A stretch of 64,000 nucleotides of DNA, taken from Pseudomonas massiliensis. GTDB taxonomy: Bacteria; Pseudomonadota; Gammaproteobacteria; Pseudomonadales; Pseudomonadaceae. How positions within the stretch are numbered: position 1 is the stretch's first letter; each line of letters opens with the position of its first letter. This document shows positions 1 to 8,516 of the stretch, piece after piece. The position numbers and the translations under genes were made by a program. Under the pieces are notes generated by a model. That model worked only from the letters and a program-made list of their open reading frames with translations. It had not been told where the DNA came from and ran no database searches. Location of the stretch: positions 124,001 through 188,000 of the forward strand of contig NZ_CCYK01000007.1 of assembly GCF_000826105.1 (NCBI RefSeq). Reading direction: 5' to 3'.

Positions 1-137
1 AGTGCCAGCGCTGGGCCGCCCAGCAAACCGGTTTCGATCCGGCGACGGCCACCTACGCGCCTTCGGACCAGGTGGTATATCTGTTCCGCCAGAACATGGC
101 CAACTGTTTGACCAGCCGCGGATATGGCCTGAATTAG
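1..137 (+). CDS. C-terminal fragment of an unidentified protein
   Basis: The reading frame that enters at base 3 is open to a TAG stop at 135-137 and encodes about 44 residues ending in NCLTSRGYGLN. The start lies outside the window. The fragment has two cysteines and no motif that I can assign. The form (Cys-x-x-x-Gly-Tyr near the end) resembles the tails of small envelope proteins, but this is a guess. The stop overlaps by a few bases the stop of the convergent transporter gene, a normal tight arrangement for real genes. Confidence 0.5.
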   Translation, partial: CQRWAAQQTGFDPATATYAPSDQVVYLFRQNMANCLTSRGYGLN

Positions 138-1024
138 CGCCGGGGCGGTGCGGCCTCTTCCGGATCCGCGTGTACCAGCACTTCAGCCTTGGGGAACTGC
201 TCGATAATCGCAGCCTCGACCTGCTCGCAGAGCCTGTGGGCGGCCGAGAGAGTCAGCTGCCCGGGTAGTTCCAGGTGCAGCTGCACGAACCAGTGCTGGC
301 CGGATACCCGGGTGCGCAGGTCGTGGGCGCCCAGCACGCCTGGCACCGAGCAGGCCAGGGCCATCATTCGTTCGGCCACTTCCGTGGGCAACTCCTGGTC
401 CATCAGGATGCCTGCGCTTTCCTTGCCGATCTGCGCCGCGTTCCACAGGATGTAGAGCCCGATTCCCAGGCCGAACAGCGCGTCCAGCTGAGGGTAGCCC
501 TGGCGGGCGAGCACCAGCGCTACCAGGATGCTGCCGTTGAGAAGCAGGTCTGAGCGGTAATGCAGGGAGTCGGCACGCACCGCGGTAGACCCGGTTTCCC
601 TGACGACCTTCGACTGCAGGCACAGCAGGCCGAGGGTGAGTACCAGCGACAACACCATCACTGCGATGCCCACGTCGGCTTCCCCCAGCGGCTCGGGGCT
701 GTTCAGGTGTCGTATCGCCTGCAGGATGATCAATCCGGCGCTCAGTGCGATGAACAGCGCCTGGCCCATCCCCGCCAGAGCCTCTGCCTTGCCGTGGCCG
801 TAGCGGTGGTCATCATCGGCCGGGCGCAGCGAATAATGCACCGCCAGCAGGTTGAGGAAGGACGCGGCACCATCGAGCACCGAATCGGTAAGCCCCGCCA
901 GCAGGCTTACCGAGCCGCTCAGGGACCAGGCCAGGGCCTTGGTTACGATCAGCACCGAGGCCACCGCCAGCGAGGCCCGTGTGGCCAGGCGCAACAAGCG
1001 GCGATGGCGGGCGCTGGTGCTCAT
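134..1024 (-). CDS. fieF: Cation diffusion facilitator, FieF/YiiP type
   Basis: 296 residues, the usual size of YiiP/FieF, an inner-membrane antiporter that exports Zn(II), Fe(II) or Cd(II) in exchange for protons. The transport site is complete: D47 and D51 in LTDSVLD (membrane helix 2) and H155 and D159 in DSLHYRSD (helix 5). The family marker RYGHGKAEAL follows helix 2. The C-terminal cytoplasmic metal-sensing domain has GAHDLRTR and the final HADP. Six membrane helices are evident. It is convergent with the cut gene at the left edge; a lipoprotein gene lies just upstream on the same strand with a 2-bp gap, so the two are probably cotranscribed. Metal preference cannot be read from the sequence. 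Confidence 0.93.
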   Translation of the reverse strand: MSTSARHRRLLRLATRASLAVASVLIVTKALAWSLSGSVSLLAGLTDSVLDGAASFLNLLAVHYSLRPADDDHRYGHGKAEALAGMGQALFIALSAGLIILQAIRHLNSPEPLGEADVGIAVMVLSLVLTLGLLCLQSKVVRETGSTAVRADSLHYRSDLLLNGSILVALVLARQGYPQLDALFGLGIGLYILWNAAQIGKESAGILMDQELPTEVAERMMALACSVPGVLGAHDLRTRVSGQHWFVQLHLELPGQLTLSAAHRLCEQVEAAIIEQFPKAEVLVHADPEEAAPPRR

Positions 1025-1026
1025 GT

Positions 1027-1446
1027 TCAGGCGGCGGGACGCAGGCCGAAGGCGGCGAGCTGCTCAACGCTGCCGTGATGCTGGATCAGTCGCGGGTCGT
1101 CCAGCGGCAGGTGCTTGCCCAGCTCGGTTTCCAGAATGGCCTGCAGGCGCTTGTTGTCCACGCTGCCATCCGGGTTCACCGCGCCCTTGAGCACCTCCGG
1201 AGAGACCTGGGCATGGGTGCCGCCAGGCAGGTAGATGGCGCCGGTGGCGAAGTCGACGCCAAAGGCGATCAGGCCGGGAATGACATAGAACAGAATGCCA
1301 ATGGCATCGAGGGCGGCGACCACGGGGTCGATCTTACCTTCGATCTGGCCGCGGCGGTCGGGCCAGAACAGGGTGCCGCAGGCGGTGAGCTGAGTCAGTA
1401 CCGAGACAACCAGAACACTGCCGATCATACGAGATGCGAGACGCAT
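1027..1446 (-). CDS. Small conserved lipoprotein
   Basis: 139 residues when started at 1446, where a good AGGAG ribosome site precedes ATG; a longer open frame to 1557 has no such support. The N-terminus is a lipoprotein signal: basic MRLASR, hydrophobic stretch, and the lipobox LTAC with Cys about residue 22. After the lipid anchor comes a hydrophobic segment (IGILFYVIPGLIAFGVDFATGAIYLP), then a soluble C-terminal part with a conserved DPRLIQHHG-like end. Proteins of this type sit beside YiiP and HrpB genes in other pseudomonads and have at times been mislabelled as polynucleotide phosphorylase; nothing here supports an enzyme function. It probably forms an operon with the metal exporter downstream, so an envelope or metal-stress role is possible but unproven. 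Confidence 0.8.
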   Translation of the reverse strand: MRLASRMIGSVLVVSVLTQLTACGTLFWPDRRGQIEGKIDPVVAALDAIGILFYVIPGLIAFGVDFATGAIYLPGGTHAQVSPEVLKGAVNPDGSVDNKRLQAILETELGKHLPLDDPRLIQHHGSVEQLAAFGLRPAA

Positions 1447-1472
1447 GAATTTCTCCTGGAGGTGGGGGCTCG

Positions 1473-1490
1473 GCCATTTGCATAAATGGC
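1473..1490. promoter_or_regulatory. Inverted repeat in divergent upstream region
   Basis: GCCATTT-GCAT-AAATGGC is a perfect 7-bp inverted repeat 27 bp before the lipoprotein start codon, within the 243-bp divergent region shared with the second CDF gene. A second perfect palindrome, CGACCATGGTCG, is at 1506-1517. These are candidate operators; no known regulator consensus was recognised. Confidence 0.35.
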
Positions 1491-1689
1491 TGTAACCGAC
1501 AACTACGACCATGGTCGAGCCGTTGCGGTTCGCCCTTATACCCCGCGCTTGGCCCAAGGGCCAGTGAGCGCTGCCTCAGGTCTGAGACCCTCCAGGGGGA
1601 TGACAGGCGGCAGGCCTCGAGCGAACCGGGTAGAATCCGCCTTTTGCCTGCCCTGCGGGCGCCTGCCTTGAAGATAACGCGTAGCCATA

Positions 1690-2619
1690 ATGATAACTTC
1701 CGAGCTTAGCCTCCTGCGTCTATCCATCGCCGTCACTGTGCTTGTCGCCAGTTTCGGTATCGCCTTCGGCTTGCTGTCCGGGTCCTTCTCCATCGTGTTC
1801 GACGGAGTGTACTCCCTGGCCGACGCCAGCATGAGCGGGCTGGCCCTGATCGTGGCCAGCCTGATCCGCCGCCATACCAGCGAAGGCGCCGCCAACCAGC
1901 GCCTCGCGGCGCGATTCAACATGGGCTTCTGGCATCTGGAACCAATGGTGCTGGGCCTCAATGGCACCTTGCTGTGCGGCGTGACCCTGTACGCCTTGAT
2001 CAACGCGGTGGGCAGCCTGATGACCGGCGGCCGCACCCTGGAATTCGGCTTCGCCATCGTCTATGCGGCGCTGACCACCATCGCCTGTTTCAGCCTGGCG
2101 GCCGTGGAGTTCCGCGCCAACAAGCGGGTAGCCTCGGACTTCATCGCCCTGGACGCCCGCTCCTGGGTGATGTCGGGCAGCATCAGCCTGGCCCTGTTGT
2201 TCGCCTTCCTGATCGGCGCGCTGACTCGCGATACGGCTTATGCCTGGATCGGCCCGTACATCGACCCGGCGGTACTGGCGGCAATCTGCCTGGTTATCCT
2301 GCCCCTGCCGCTGCGCACCATCCGGCAGGCGCTCTCGGACGTCTTGATGGTCACGCCCGCCGCGCTGAAGGAGCGGGTGGACAGCGTCGCCGCCGGCGTG
2401 GTGGAACACTACGGCTTCGTGGGCTACCAGGCCTATGTCGCCAAGGTAGGCCGGGCGCAGCAGATCGAGCTCTATTTCATCGTCCCACAAGGCTGGCCGG
2501 CCCGCACCCTGGAAGAATGGGACGCCGTACGCAACGTGATCGGCGATGCCATCGGCGACGAAGGCCCGAACCGCTGGCTGACCATCGCCTTTACCTCCGA
2601 TCCGGAGTGGGCGCGCTGA
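1690..2619 (+). CDS. CDF-family transporter with non-canonical metal site
   Basis: 309 residues with six predicted membrane helices and a C-terminal cytoplasmic domain, the plan of the cation diffusion facilitator family. Residues 36-46 (VFDGVYSLADA) align with the helix-2 site, but the usual His/Asp of the H/D-x3-D motif is Tyr41, leaving D38 and D45. The helix-5 site, H-x3-D in the neighbour FieF, reads DARSWVMSG here, so neither ligand is present. It therefore belongs to a divergent CDF branch or uses other ligands. The ribosome site is weak. It is followed after about 20 bp by hrpB on the same strand. Substrate unknown. Confidence 0.8.
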   Translation: MITSELSLLRLSIAVTVLVASFGIAFGLLSGSFSIVFDGVYSLADASMSGLALIVASLIRRHTSEGAANQRLAARFNMGFWHLEPMVLGLNGTLLCGVTLYALINAVGSLMTGGRTLEFGFAIVYAALTTIACFSLAAVEFRANKRVASDFIALDARSWVMSGSISLALLFAFLIGALTRDTAYAWIGPYIDPAVLAAICLVILPLPLRTIRQALSDVLMVTPAALKERVDSVAAGVVEHYGFVGYQAYVAKVGRAQQIELYFIVPQGWPARTLEEWDAVRNVIGDAIGDEGPNRWLTIAFTSDPEWAR

Positions 2620-2640
2620 AGCGCCTGGCCAGGAGTGCCC

Positions 2641-5145
2641 ATGAATCCGTTACCTATCGACGCCGCGCTTCCCGCCCTCAAGGTCGCCCTCGAGCAGCGT
2701 AACGAAGCCGTGCTTGAGGCCCCGCCTGGTGCGGGCAAGACCACCCGGGTCCCGCTGGCGCTGCTGCACGAACCCTGGCTGGGCGAGCAAAAAATCCTGA
2801 TGCTCGAACCGCGCCGCCTGGCAGCCCGCGCCGCGGCGGAGCGCTTGGCCAGCGAGTTGGGCGAGCGGGTCGGGGACACAGTGGGCTATCGCATCCGCCT
2901 GGAGAGCAAGGTTGGTCCGCGCACACGTATCGAAGTAGTGACCGAAGGGATCCTGGCGCGACGGCTTCAGGACGATCCGGCCTTGGAAGGGGTAGGGTTG
3001 GTCATCTTCGACGAGTTTCATGAGCGCAGCCTGGATGCCGACCTGGCTCTGGCCTTGGTGCTCAACGGTCGGGAATTGTTGCGTGACGAGCTCCCGCTCA
3101 AGGTGTTGCTGATGTCGGCCACTTTGGAGGGCGAACGCTTGGCCGCGTTACTGGACCAGGCACCGGTGATCAGCAGCCAGGGCCGCATGCATCCGGTAGC
3201 CATCCAATGGGGGCGGCCGCTGCAGCAGGGGGAGTGGCTGGATGCGCGGGTGGAAAGCGTCGTAACCCAAGCCCTGGATGAGCAGCACGGCAGCGTACTG
3301 GTGTTCCTGCCTGGCCAGGCCGAGATCAGGCAAGTGGAGCGCCGGCTGGAAAGCGTCTTGCCGCATTACCCTGGGGTACGGCTTTGCCCTCTGCACGGCG
3401 AGCTGAGCCTGGATGCCCAGCGCGCCGCCATCGAGCCGGCTCCGCCAGGGATGCGCAAGGTGGTGTTGGCGACCAATATCGCCGAAACCAGCCTGACCAT
3501 CGAGGGCGTGCGCGTGGTGGTGGATACGGGCCTGGCTCGAGTGCCTCGGTTCGATCCTGGTACTGGCATGACCCGGTTGGACACCCAGCGCATTTCCAGG
3601 GCCAGCGCAACCCAGCGCGCCGGCCGCGCGGGGCGACTGGAGCCAGGCGTGTGCTACCGACTGTGGTCCGAAACCCAGCATGAGCAGTTGCCGGCCTACG
3701 ACAGCCCCGAGATTCTGCAGGCAGACCTCAGCGGCCTGACGCTGCAGCTCCATCGCTGGGGCGCCCGCGCGGACCAACTGACCTGGCTGGACCCGCCTCC
3801 TGCTGCTGCCTTGGCGCAGGCCAACGACCTGCTCTCGCGCCTTGGCGCCCTCGACACCCAGGGACGGCTTAGCCCGCATGGCCAAGCCATGGCGACCCTG
3901 CCGGCGCACCCTCGGATTGCCCACCTGCTGTTGCGAGCCAAGGCGCTGGGCCTAGAGTCGCTGGGCTGTGACCTGGCCGCCCTGCTGGGCGAGCGTGATA
4001 TCGCGCGCGACGACGGTGCTGACCTTCATGCCCGCATGACGCTGCTGCGCAGTGGGAGCCGGCAGGTAAAGCATGTTCAGCAAGTGGCCAGGCAGTATCA
4101 GGGGCTGCTCAAGGCCCAGCCGGACGCGGGCAGACCCGCGGCGGACCCAGACGCTGAGCATTGGCTAGGGGCGTTGCTGGCATTGGCGTATCCGGATCGC
4201 GTGGCGCGGCAGCGACGCCCAGGAGGTGCTGACTATCGCCTGGCCAACGGCCGCGCCGCGCAGTTCGGTGAGCCTGATGCTCTGATGAAGCATGAGTGGC
4301 TGGTGGTCGCTGAGCTTGGCAGCCGCCAGGGCCAGCGGGAAGAGCGCATCTATCTGGCGGCTGGCCTGGACCCTGCGCTCTTCGAGAACGTATTGGCCGA
4401 ACAGGTGCGCCGCCATGAGGTGCTGGAGTGGGATGAAAGGGACGCCAGCCTGCGCGCGGAAGCCCAATGGCGCGTGGGCGACCTGATCCTGCGCCGTGAG
4501 CCCCTGGCCGGGCTGAATGAAAGCGCGCGCTGTCGCGCCCTGGTGGACTATGTAAGGCGCAAGGGCCTGGCGCTGTTGCCCTGGACGCCGGAGCTGCGCC
4601 AATGGCAAGCGCGCGTGCTGATGCTGCGCCAACTTGATCTGCCCAGCGGCTGCAGCGAATGGCCTGATGTCAGCGACGAGGGACTGCTGGCAACCTTGGA
4701 TGACTGGCTGGGACCTTACCTGGGCAAGGTAACGAGGCTGGCGCATTTCTCTCAGCTGGATCTTCCCGGCATCCTTCAGGGCCTGCTGCCTTGGCCCTTG
4801 CCGCAGCGCCTGGGCGAACTGGCGCCTACGCACCTGGTGGTGCCGTCAGGGTCATCCATTCGCCTGGACTACAGCGAACAGCCGCCGGTACTGGCGGTGC
4901 GCCTTCAGGAGCTGTTCGGCCTTGCAGACACCCCGCGCATTGCCAATGGGCGAGTGCAGGTCAAGCTGCACCTGCTGTCCCCAGCCCGCCGGCCCGTACA
5001 GGTGACCCAAGACCTGGCAAACTTCTGGCGCAGTACGTACAGCGAAGTGAAGAAAGATCTCAAGGGCAGATACCCCAAGCACTACTGGCCCGACGACCCA
5101 TTGGTGGCCGAGGCGACCGCCCGGGCCAAGCCGAGAGGGACGTAG
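2641..5145 (+). CDS. hrpB: ATP-dependent helicase HrpB (DEAH family)
   Basis: 834 residues, full length for HrpB. ATG at 2641 is chosen because AGGAG lies 5-6 bases before it; an in-frame GTG at 2635 overlaps that site. Helicase motifs are complete: Walker A PPGAGKTT at about 28-35, DEFH at 124-127, SATLEG (motif III), and QRAGRAGR at 325-332. The helicase-associated region and the HrpB-specific C-terminal domain (ending SEVKKDLKGRYPKHYWPDDP) are present. HrpB is a DEAH-box RNA helicase conserved in proteobacteria; its substrate is poorly known. Its neighbourhood with YiiP and the small lipoprotein is conserved in Pseudomonas. Confidence 0.95.
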   Translation: MNPLPIDAALPALKVALEQRNEAVLEAPPGAGKTTRVPLALLHEPWLGEQKILMLEPRRLAARAAAERLASELGERVGDTVGYRIRLESKVGPRTRIEVVTEGILARRLQDDPALEGVGLVIFDEFHERSLDADLALALVLNGRELLRDELPLKVLLMSATLEGERLAALLDQAPVISSQGRMHPVAIQWGRPLQQGEWLDARVESVVTQALDEQHGSVLVFLPGQAEIRQVERRLESVLPHYPGVRLCPLHGELSLDAQRAAIEPAPPGMRKVVLATNIAETSLTIEGVRVVVDTGLARVPRFDPGTGMTRLDTQRISRASATQRAGRAGRLEPGVCYRLWSETQHEQLPAYDSPEILQADLSGLTLQLHRWGARADQLTWLDPPPAAALAQANDLLSRLGALDTQGRLSPHGQAMATLPAHPRIAHLLLRAKALGLESLGCDLAALLGERDIARDDGADLHARMTLLRSGSRQVKHVQQVARQYQGLLKAQPDAGRPAADPDAEHWLGALLALAYPDRVARQRRPGGADYRLANGRAAQFGEPDALMKHEWLVVAELGSRQGQREERIYLAAGLDPALFENVLAEQVRRHEVLEWDERDASLRAEAQWRVGDLILRREPLAGLNESARCRALVDYVRRKGLALLPWTPELRQWQARVLMLRQLDLPSGCSEWPDVSDEGLLATLDDWLGPYLGKVTRLAHFSQLDLPGILQGLLPWPLPQRLGELAPTHLVVPSGSSIRLDYSEQPPVLAVRLQELFGLADTPRIANGRVQVKLHLLSPARRPVQVTQDLANFWRSTYSEVKKDLKGRYPKHYWPDDPLVAEATARAKPRGT

Positions 5146-5146
5146 A

Positions 5147-5182
5147 GGGCTGGTGCTTCCTTGTCCGTCGTTACGCCAGCCC
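5147..5182. terminator. Weak hairpin between convergent genes
   Basis: GGGCTGG at 5147-5153 pairs with CCAGCCC at 5176-5182 across a 22-base loop, two bases after the hrpB stop. There is no T-run, so this is at best a weak or factor-dependent end for hrpB and the convergent gene. Confidence 0.3.
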
Positions 5183-5224
5183 CCGATAAACCACCTGTCC
5201 AAGCGAATGGGCCTATACAAGCGC

Positions 5225-6307
5225 CTAGGGTTTCTTTTCTTGCGCAGGTAACAGGAATCGCCCGCTAAGCGGTAGGTGGTCCGAAATCCCCAGGGTATCT
5301 TCCTGGCGTACCCGAGCGTTCAAGGAGGTCAGGCGAGGACTGTGAACGAGATAGTCCAGGGTACGATCCGGACCGCTGGCATCGAACGGAAAGTGGGTGA
5401 ACCACTGCGCCCGGTCTTCGCCGCCGGCCGCGGCGTTGCTTGGGATCATGGGATAGCGATCCCATAGCAGGTGAAGGTCGTCCTCCGGGGAATACTGCGA
5501 CTGCTGCCCAAGAGGTAGCCGCCGGTATTGCCCCAAGGGAAGCAGGTTGAAATCGCCGCCGAGCAGCCAGGGCGTACCCAGAGCCTCCAGGCGATCCACC
5601 CTGGCGGCGACCGCCTGGAGCTGTCGGGCCTGGGTCGTGTCGTCATGGCGGTAGGGCGCCAGGCGGGTATTGAGTACGGCCAGATGCTGGTCCGGGGCAA
5701 TAGGCAGGTACGCGGCCAAGAGCACTTGGCGGCGGCCGAACAGGTTCAGCCAGCCTCCCTCGCGGGGCAACTGCCAACGCTCGGCCTGGCCGATACGGTA
5801 ACGGCTGAGAATCGCCAGCTTGCGCCCGACGCTGCCGAAGATGTCGGGTTGCGGAACGAACTCGGCTTTCCAATCGAAGGCTTCGACACTGCAGGGATAG
5901 AGGTCCACCAAGCGCTGTTGCAGCAGGGCAAGCTGATTCTGGTAACTGGTAGCCTTGGCGCCGTCGTCCAGCTCCTGCAGCAGCACCAGGTCCGGTTGTT
6001 CGTCACGGATAACCCGCACCACCTCATCCAGGTCATGGGCCACGTCCTCGGCGCTCGGCGAGGCGTCGTGGCTACGGCCTTGCGGGGCGTCATACCAGAA
6101 CAGATAGCGTTTGCCGGCCAGGAACTGCACGTTCCACGTCATGGCCGTCACTGGCTGGCCAGGGTGCAGCGTAGGTGGCGTGCCTTGACAGGCGGGAGCT
6201 ACGCCGGCGTGGGGCTCGGGGTGCCAGGTGAGATGCCAGGCGAGCGCGGCCAGGGCAAGCGCTAGCAGGAAAAGGACCAGCAAGGCTGTACGCAGTCGTC
6301 GGATCAT
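5225..6307 (-). CDS. Membrane-anchored endonuclease/exonuclease/phosphatase family protein
   Basis: 360 residues. Residues about 7-25 form one hydrophobic helix, an uncleaved anchor or signal, so the catalytic domain should be periplasmic. The rest has the DNase I-like fold signatures: MTWNVQF near the start, a metal-binding Glu in LLQELDDG, the central NTRLAPYRHDDTTQARQ, the GGDFNLLP motif (Asp/Asn pair), and the terminal ISDHLPLSG with the catalytic Asp-His. The family includes nucleases, inositol phosphatases and sphingomyelinases, so substrate cannot be named. It is convergent to hrpB. The start at 6307 has only a weak ribosome site. Confidence 0.85.
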   Translation of the reverse strand: MIRRLRTALLVLFLLALALAALAWHLTWHPEPHAGVAPACQGTPPTLHPGQPVTAMTWNVQFLAGKRYLFWYDAPQGRSHDASPSAEDVAHDLDEVVRVIRDEQPDLVLLQELDDGAKATSYQNQLALLQQRLVDLYPCSVEAFDWKAEFVPQPDIFGSVGRKLAILSRYRIGQAERWQLPREGGWLNLFGRRQVLLAAYLPIAPDQHLAVLNTRLAPYRHDDTTQARQLQAVAARVDRLEALGTPWLLGGDFNLLPLGQYRRLPLGQQSQYSPEDDLHLLWDRYPMIPSNAAAGGEDRAQWFTHFPFDASGPDRTLDYLVHSPRLTSLNARVRQEDTLGISDHLPLSGRFLLPAQEKKP

Positions 6308-6361
6308 CGGCTCGGCTACGGCATTGCGAAGCCCCGAGCATAACCGAGGCCGCGGCCCACG

Positions 6362-7024
6362 TCAGGAGCGCTGGGTAGGGTCCGTAACCAGCATGAACAA
6401 GCGGAACAGCACCACGGTGGTCAGCAACTGCACTACGCCATTGCCACAGTCCACGAGGAAGGACAGGGGCAGGTTGCTGTCGTCCGGCACCCAGGCCGCG
6501 CTGGCGAAGTCGATCAACCAGAGCGGCACCAGCGCTACCAGCACGCACCCCAGCACCCGCCAGAAGGGGCCGCGGGTCAGTTCGAAGCTCTGCTTGATGG
6601 CAGCCCAGGGCGTCAGCCCCCGCAGCACCAGCAGATATTCGGCGAAGGCCAGCCGGGCCATCAACCACAGGCCGGGCAATACATAGAGCGCCATGCCCAG
6701 CAGGATGGCCAGAGAGCAGAATGCCGCCAGCAGCGCAAAGCGTGGCCACAGGCGCAGCCCCATGCTCAGCAACAGGCGCAGCGAGGGCGCTTCGCCGTTG
6801 CTGCGGGCGTCCAGGTAAAGAATGAGGGCCGCGCTGTAGATGGGATAGAACAGCAACCCGACCAGGATGTCGAACGCTCCACGGGCTGTGCTCTGGACAC
6901 TATGATCCACCAGTTGCTCGGCCACCGATTGCAGTGCCAGCAGTGGCAGGCACAGCTTGAGGATGGCACCCAGGTGAGCGCGGAAGAAATACAGTGAATC
7001 TTGCAGGATGGTCAGCGGGTTCAT
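6362..7024 (-). CDS. YciC-like integral membrane protein (UPF0259)
   Basis: 220 residues from the ATG at 7024, which begins MNPLTILQDSLYFFRAHL like other YciC proteins; the frame stays open to 7084 but that extension has no family character. About six hydrophobic segments and the pattern WAAIKQSFELTRGPFWRVLG, repeated in the family, are visible. Function of the family is unknown. It lies upstream of the phosphatase-family gene on the same strand with a 54-bp gap, so cotranscription is possible. Confidence 0.8.
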   Translation of the reverse strand: MNPLTILQDSLYFFRAHLGAILKLCLPLLALQSVAEQLVDHSVQSTARGAFDILVGLLFYPIYSAALILYLDARSNGEAPSLRLLLSMGLRLWPRFALLAAFCSLAILLGMALYVLPGLWLMARLAFAEYLLVLRGLTPWAAIKQSFELTRGPFWRVLGCVLVALVPLWLIDFASAAWVPDDSNLPLSFLVDCGNGVVQLLTTVVLFRLFMLVTDPTQRS

Positions 7025-7210
7025 CACGCCAATGTCTTGAGCCAGGCAGATCCGACACTGTACCGGATGCTCCCGGTGGGGCAAACGCCCCGGTGGGTGA
7101 TTAACAATGTTTCATTGCCCCGGGCCGTTGAAACCTCCGGGGCCAACCCCATAATGAACGGCATACGGCCCCCGAGGGGCCGCCCCTGAAGGGCACATGA
7201 CGAGGTGGCC

Positions 7211-7942
7211 ATGAACAGCGAAGAGCAAAGCCTGATCGACGGACTTTTTTCCCGACTCAAGAAAGCCGAGGCCGAAGGCGGCCCGCGCGATGCCCAGGCT
7301 GAACAGCGTATCCGTGAGCACGTGGCCAGCCAGCCAGCGGCGGCCTATTACATGGCTCAGGCCATTCTGGTGCAGGAGGCGGCGGTGAAGCGGCTCGATG
7401 ACATGAACCGTCAGCTCAAGGCCGAACTCGAGCAGGCCCGCGCGGCTGGCAGCAAACCGGCGCATGGCGGAGGGTTCCTCTCCGGATTGTTCGGTGGCGG
7501 CTCGCGCGATCCCGCTCCGCCCGCGCCCGTGGCACCCAGTGGAGGGGGCTGGCGTGAGCCTGCGCGCGGTTACGCGCCACCACCACAGTACCCTGTTGGA
7601 GGCCAGCCGGCTTACCAACCGGGCTATGCTCAACCCCAGGCCGCCGGTGGCGGCTTCATGCGCGGCGCCCTGCAGACCGCGGCGGGCGTGGCCGGTGGCA
7701 TGATGCTGGCCGAAGGGCTCAGCAGCCTGTTCCATCATGACAACCCGTCTCAGGAGATCGTCGAGATCATTCGTGAAGAGCCCGCGCCCGCGGCTGACCA
7801 GGGCGGTGGTTGGGCTGACGATAGCCAGCAGATGGTGAGTGACAACGGCGGCTGGAACAATGACAGTGGCGGTTTCGCGGACACTGACTATAGCGCCGAC
7901 GACGGCGGAGGCTTCCTCGCCGATGACGACGAGTACGTCTGA
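7211..7942 (+). CDS. DUF2076 domain protein
   Basis: 243 residues from ATG 7211, which follows GAGG by a few bases; a GTG at 7205 is also in frame. The N-terminus (MNSEEQSLIDGLFSRLKKAE) and the coiled-coil-forming stretch to about residue 80 are typical of DUF2076. A glycine-rich linker (GGGFLSGLFGGGS) and a Pro/Tyr/Gln-rich middle follow, then a hydrophobic glycine-containing segment (ALQTAAGVAGGMMLAEGLSS) and an acidic Asp/Gly-rich tail. The family is annotated as possibly periplasmic or ligand-binding, but no signal peptide is present. The last 20 bases overlap the start of the NYN gene. Confidence 0.85.
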   Translation: MNSEEQSLIDGLFSRLKKAEAEGGPRDAQAEQRIREHVASQPAAAYYMAQAILVQEAAVKRLDDMNRQLKAELEQARAAGSKPAHGGGFLSGLFGGGSRDPAPPAPVAPSGGGWREPARGYAPPPQYPVGGQPAYQPGYAQPQAAGGGFMRGALQTAAGVAGGMMLAEGLSSLFHHDNPSQEIVEIIREEPAPAADQGGGWADDSQQMVSDNGGWNNDSGGFADTDYSADDGGGFLADDDEYV

Positions 7943-8441
7943 GGTGTCAGGCGCCGGTTCCGGCCGGCGCATCGCCCTCTTCGCCGATGTACAGAACCTT
8001 TACTACACGGTTCGTCAGGTGCATGGCTGTCATTTCAATTACGCCGCGCTCTGGAACCAGGTCGCCCAGCGCGGCGCCATCGTCAAGGCGTTCGCCTATG
8101 CCATCGACCGGGGCGACCCCAAGCAGCAGCAATTCCAGCGCATCTTGCGGCAATTGGGCTTCGAGGTCAGGCTCAAGCCCTATATCCAACGCAGTGACGG
8201 CTCGGCCAAGGGCGACTGGGACGTTGGCATTACCATCGACGTGATGGAGGCCGCCGGCGAAGTGGACGAGGTGGTACTGGCATCCGGCGATGGTGATTTC
8301 GACCTGCTGCTCCAACACGTGCACCAGCGTCATGGCGTTGCCACTACGGTGTTCGGCACCCCGGGACTGACGGCGGCCTCGCTGATCCGTGCGGCGGGAG
8401 AATACATTCCCGTACAAGGCGCCCTGCTGTTGCGGCACTGA
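7923..8441 (+). CDS. NYN-domain (LabA/DUF88-type) putative ribonuclease
   Basis: 172 residues from ATG 7923 (MTTSTSEVSG), which lies within the end of the DUF2076 gene and has GGAGG about 11 bases upstream. An NYN (PIN-like) nuclease core follows: ALFADVQNLYY with the first Asp/Asn, a DWDVGITIDVM segment with two acidic residues, and VVLASGDGDFDLLL with the last acid pair. These are the metal-binding acids expected for RNA cleavage in this fold. The out-of-frame 20-bp overlap suggests translational coupling to the upstream gene. The target RNA is unknown. Confidence 0.85.
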   Translation: MTTSTSEVSGAGSGRRIALFADVQNLYYTVRQVHGCHFNYAALWNQVAQRGAIVKAFAYAIDRGDPKQQQFQRILRQLGFEVRLKPYIQRSDGSAKGDWDVGITIDVMEAAGEVDEVVLASGDGDFDLLLQHVHQRHGVATTVFGTPGLTAASLIRAAGEYIPVQGALLLRH

Positions 8442-8516
8442 TCATTAGGTATTGGCTGGACGGCGGCCGTTTCGCTCGTACAATGGATCCCCTTATCTCG
8501 ATTTCGAGCGTCTGCC

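Noticed and set aside
2..268. 88-codon open frame at the left edge
   Set aside because: It is out of frame with the cut gene that stops at 137 and runs antisense into fieF; the sequence has no family character.
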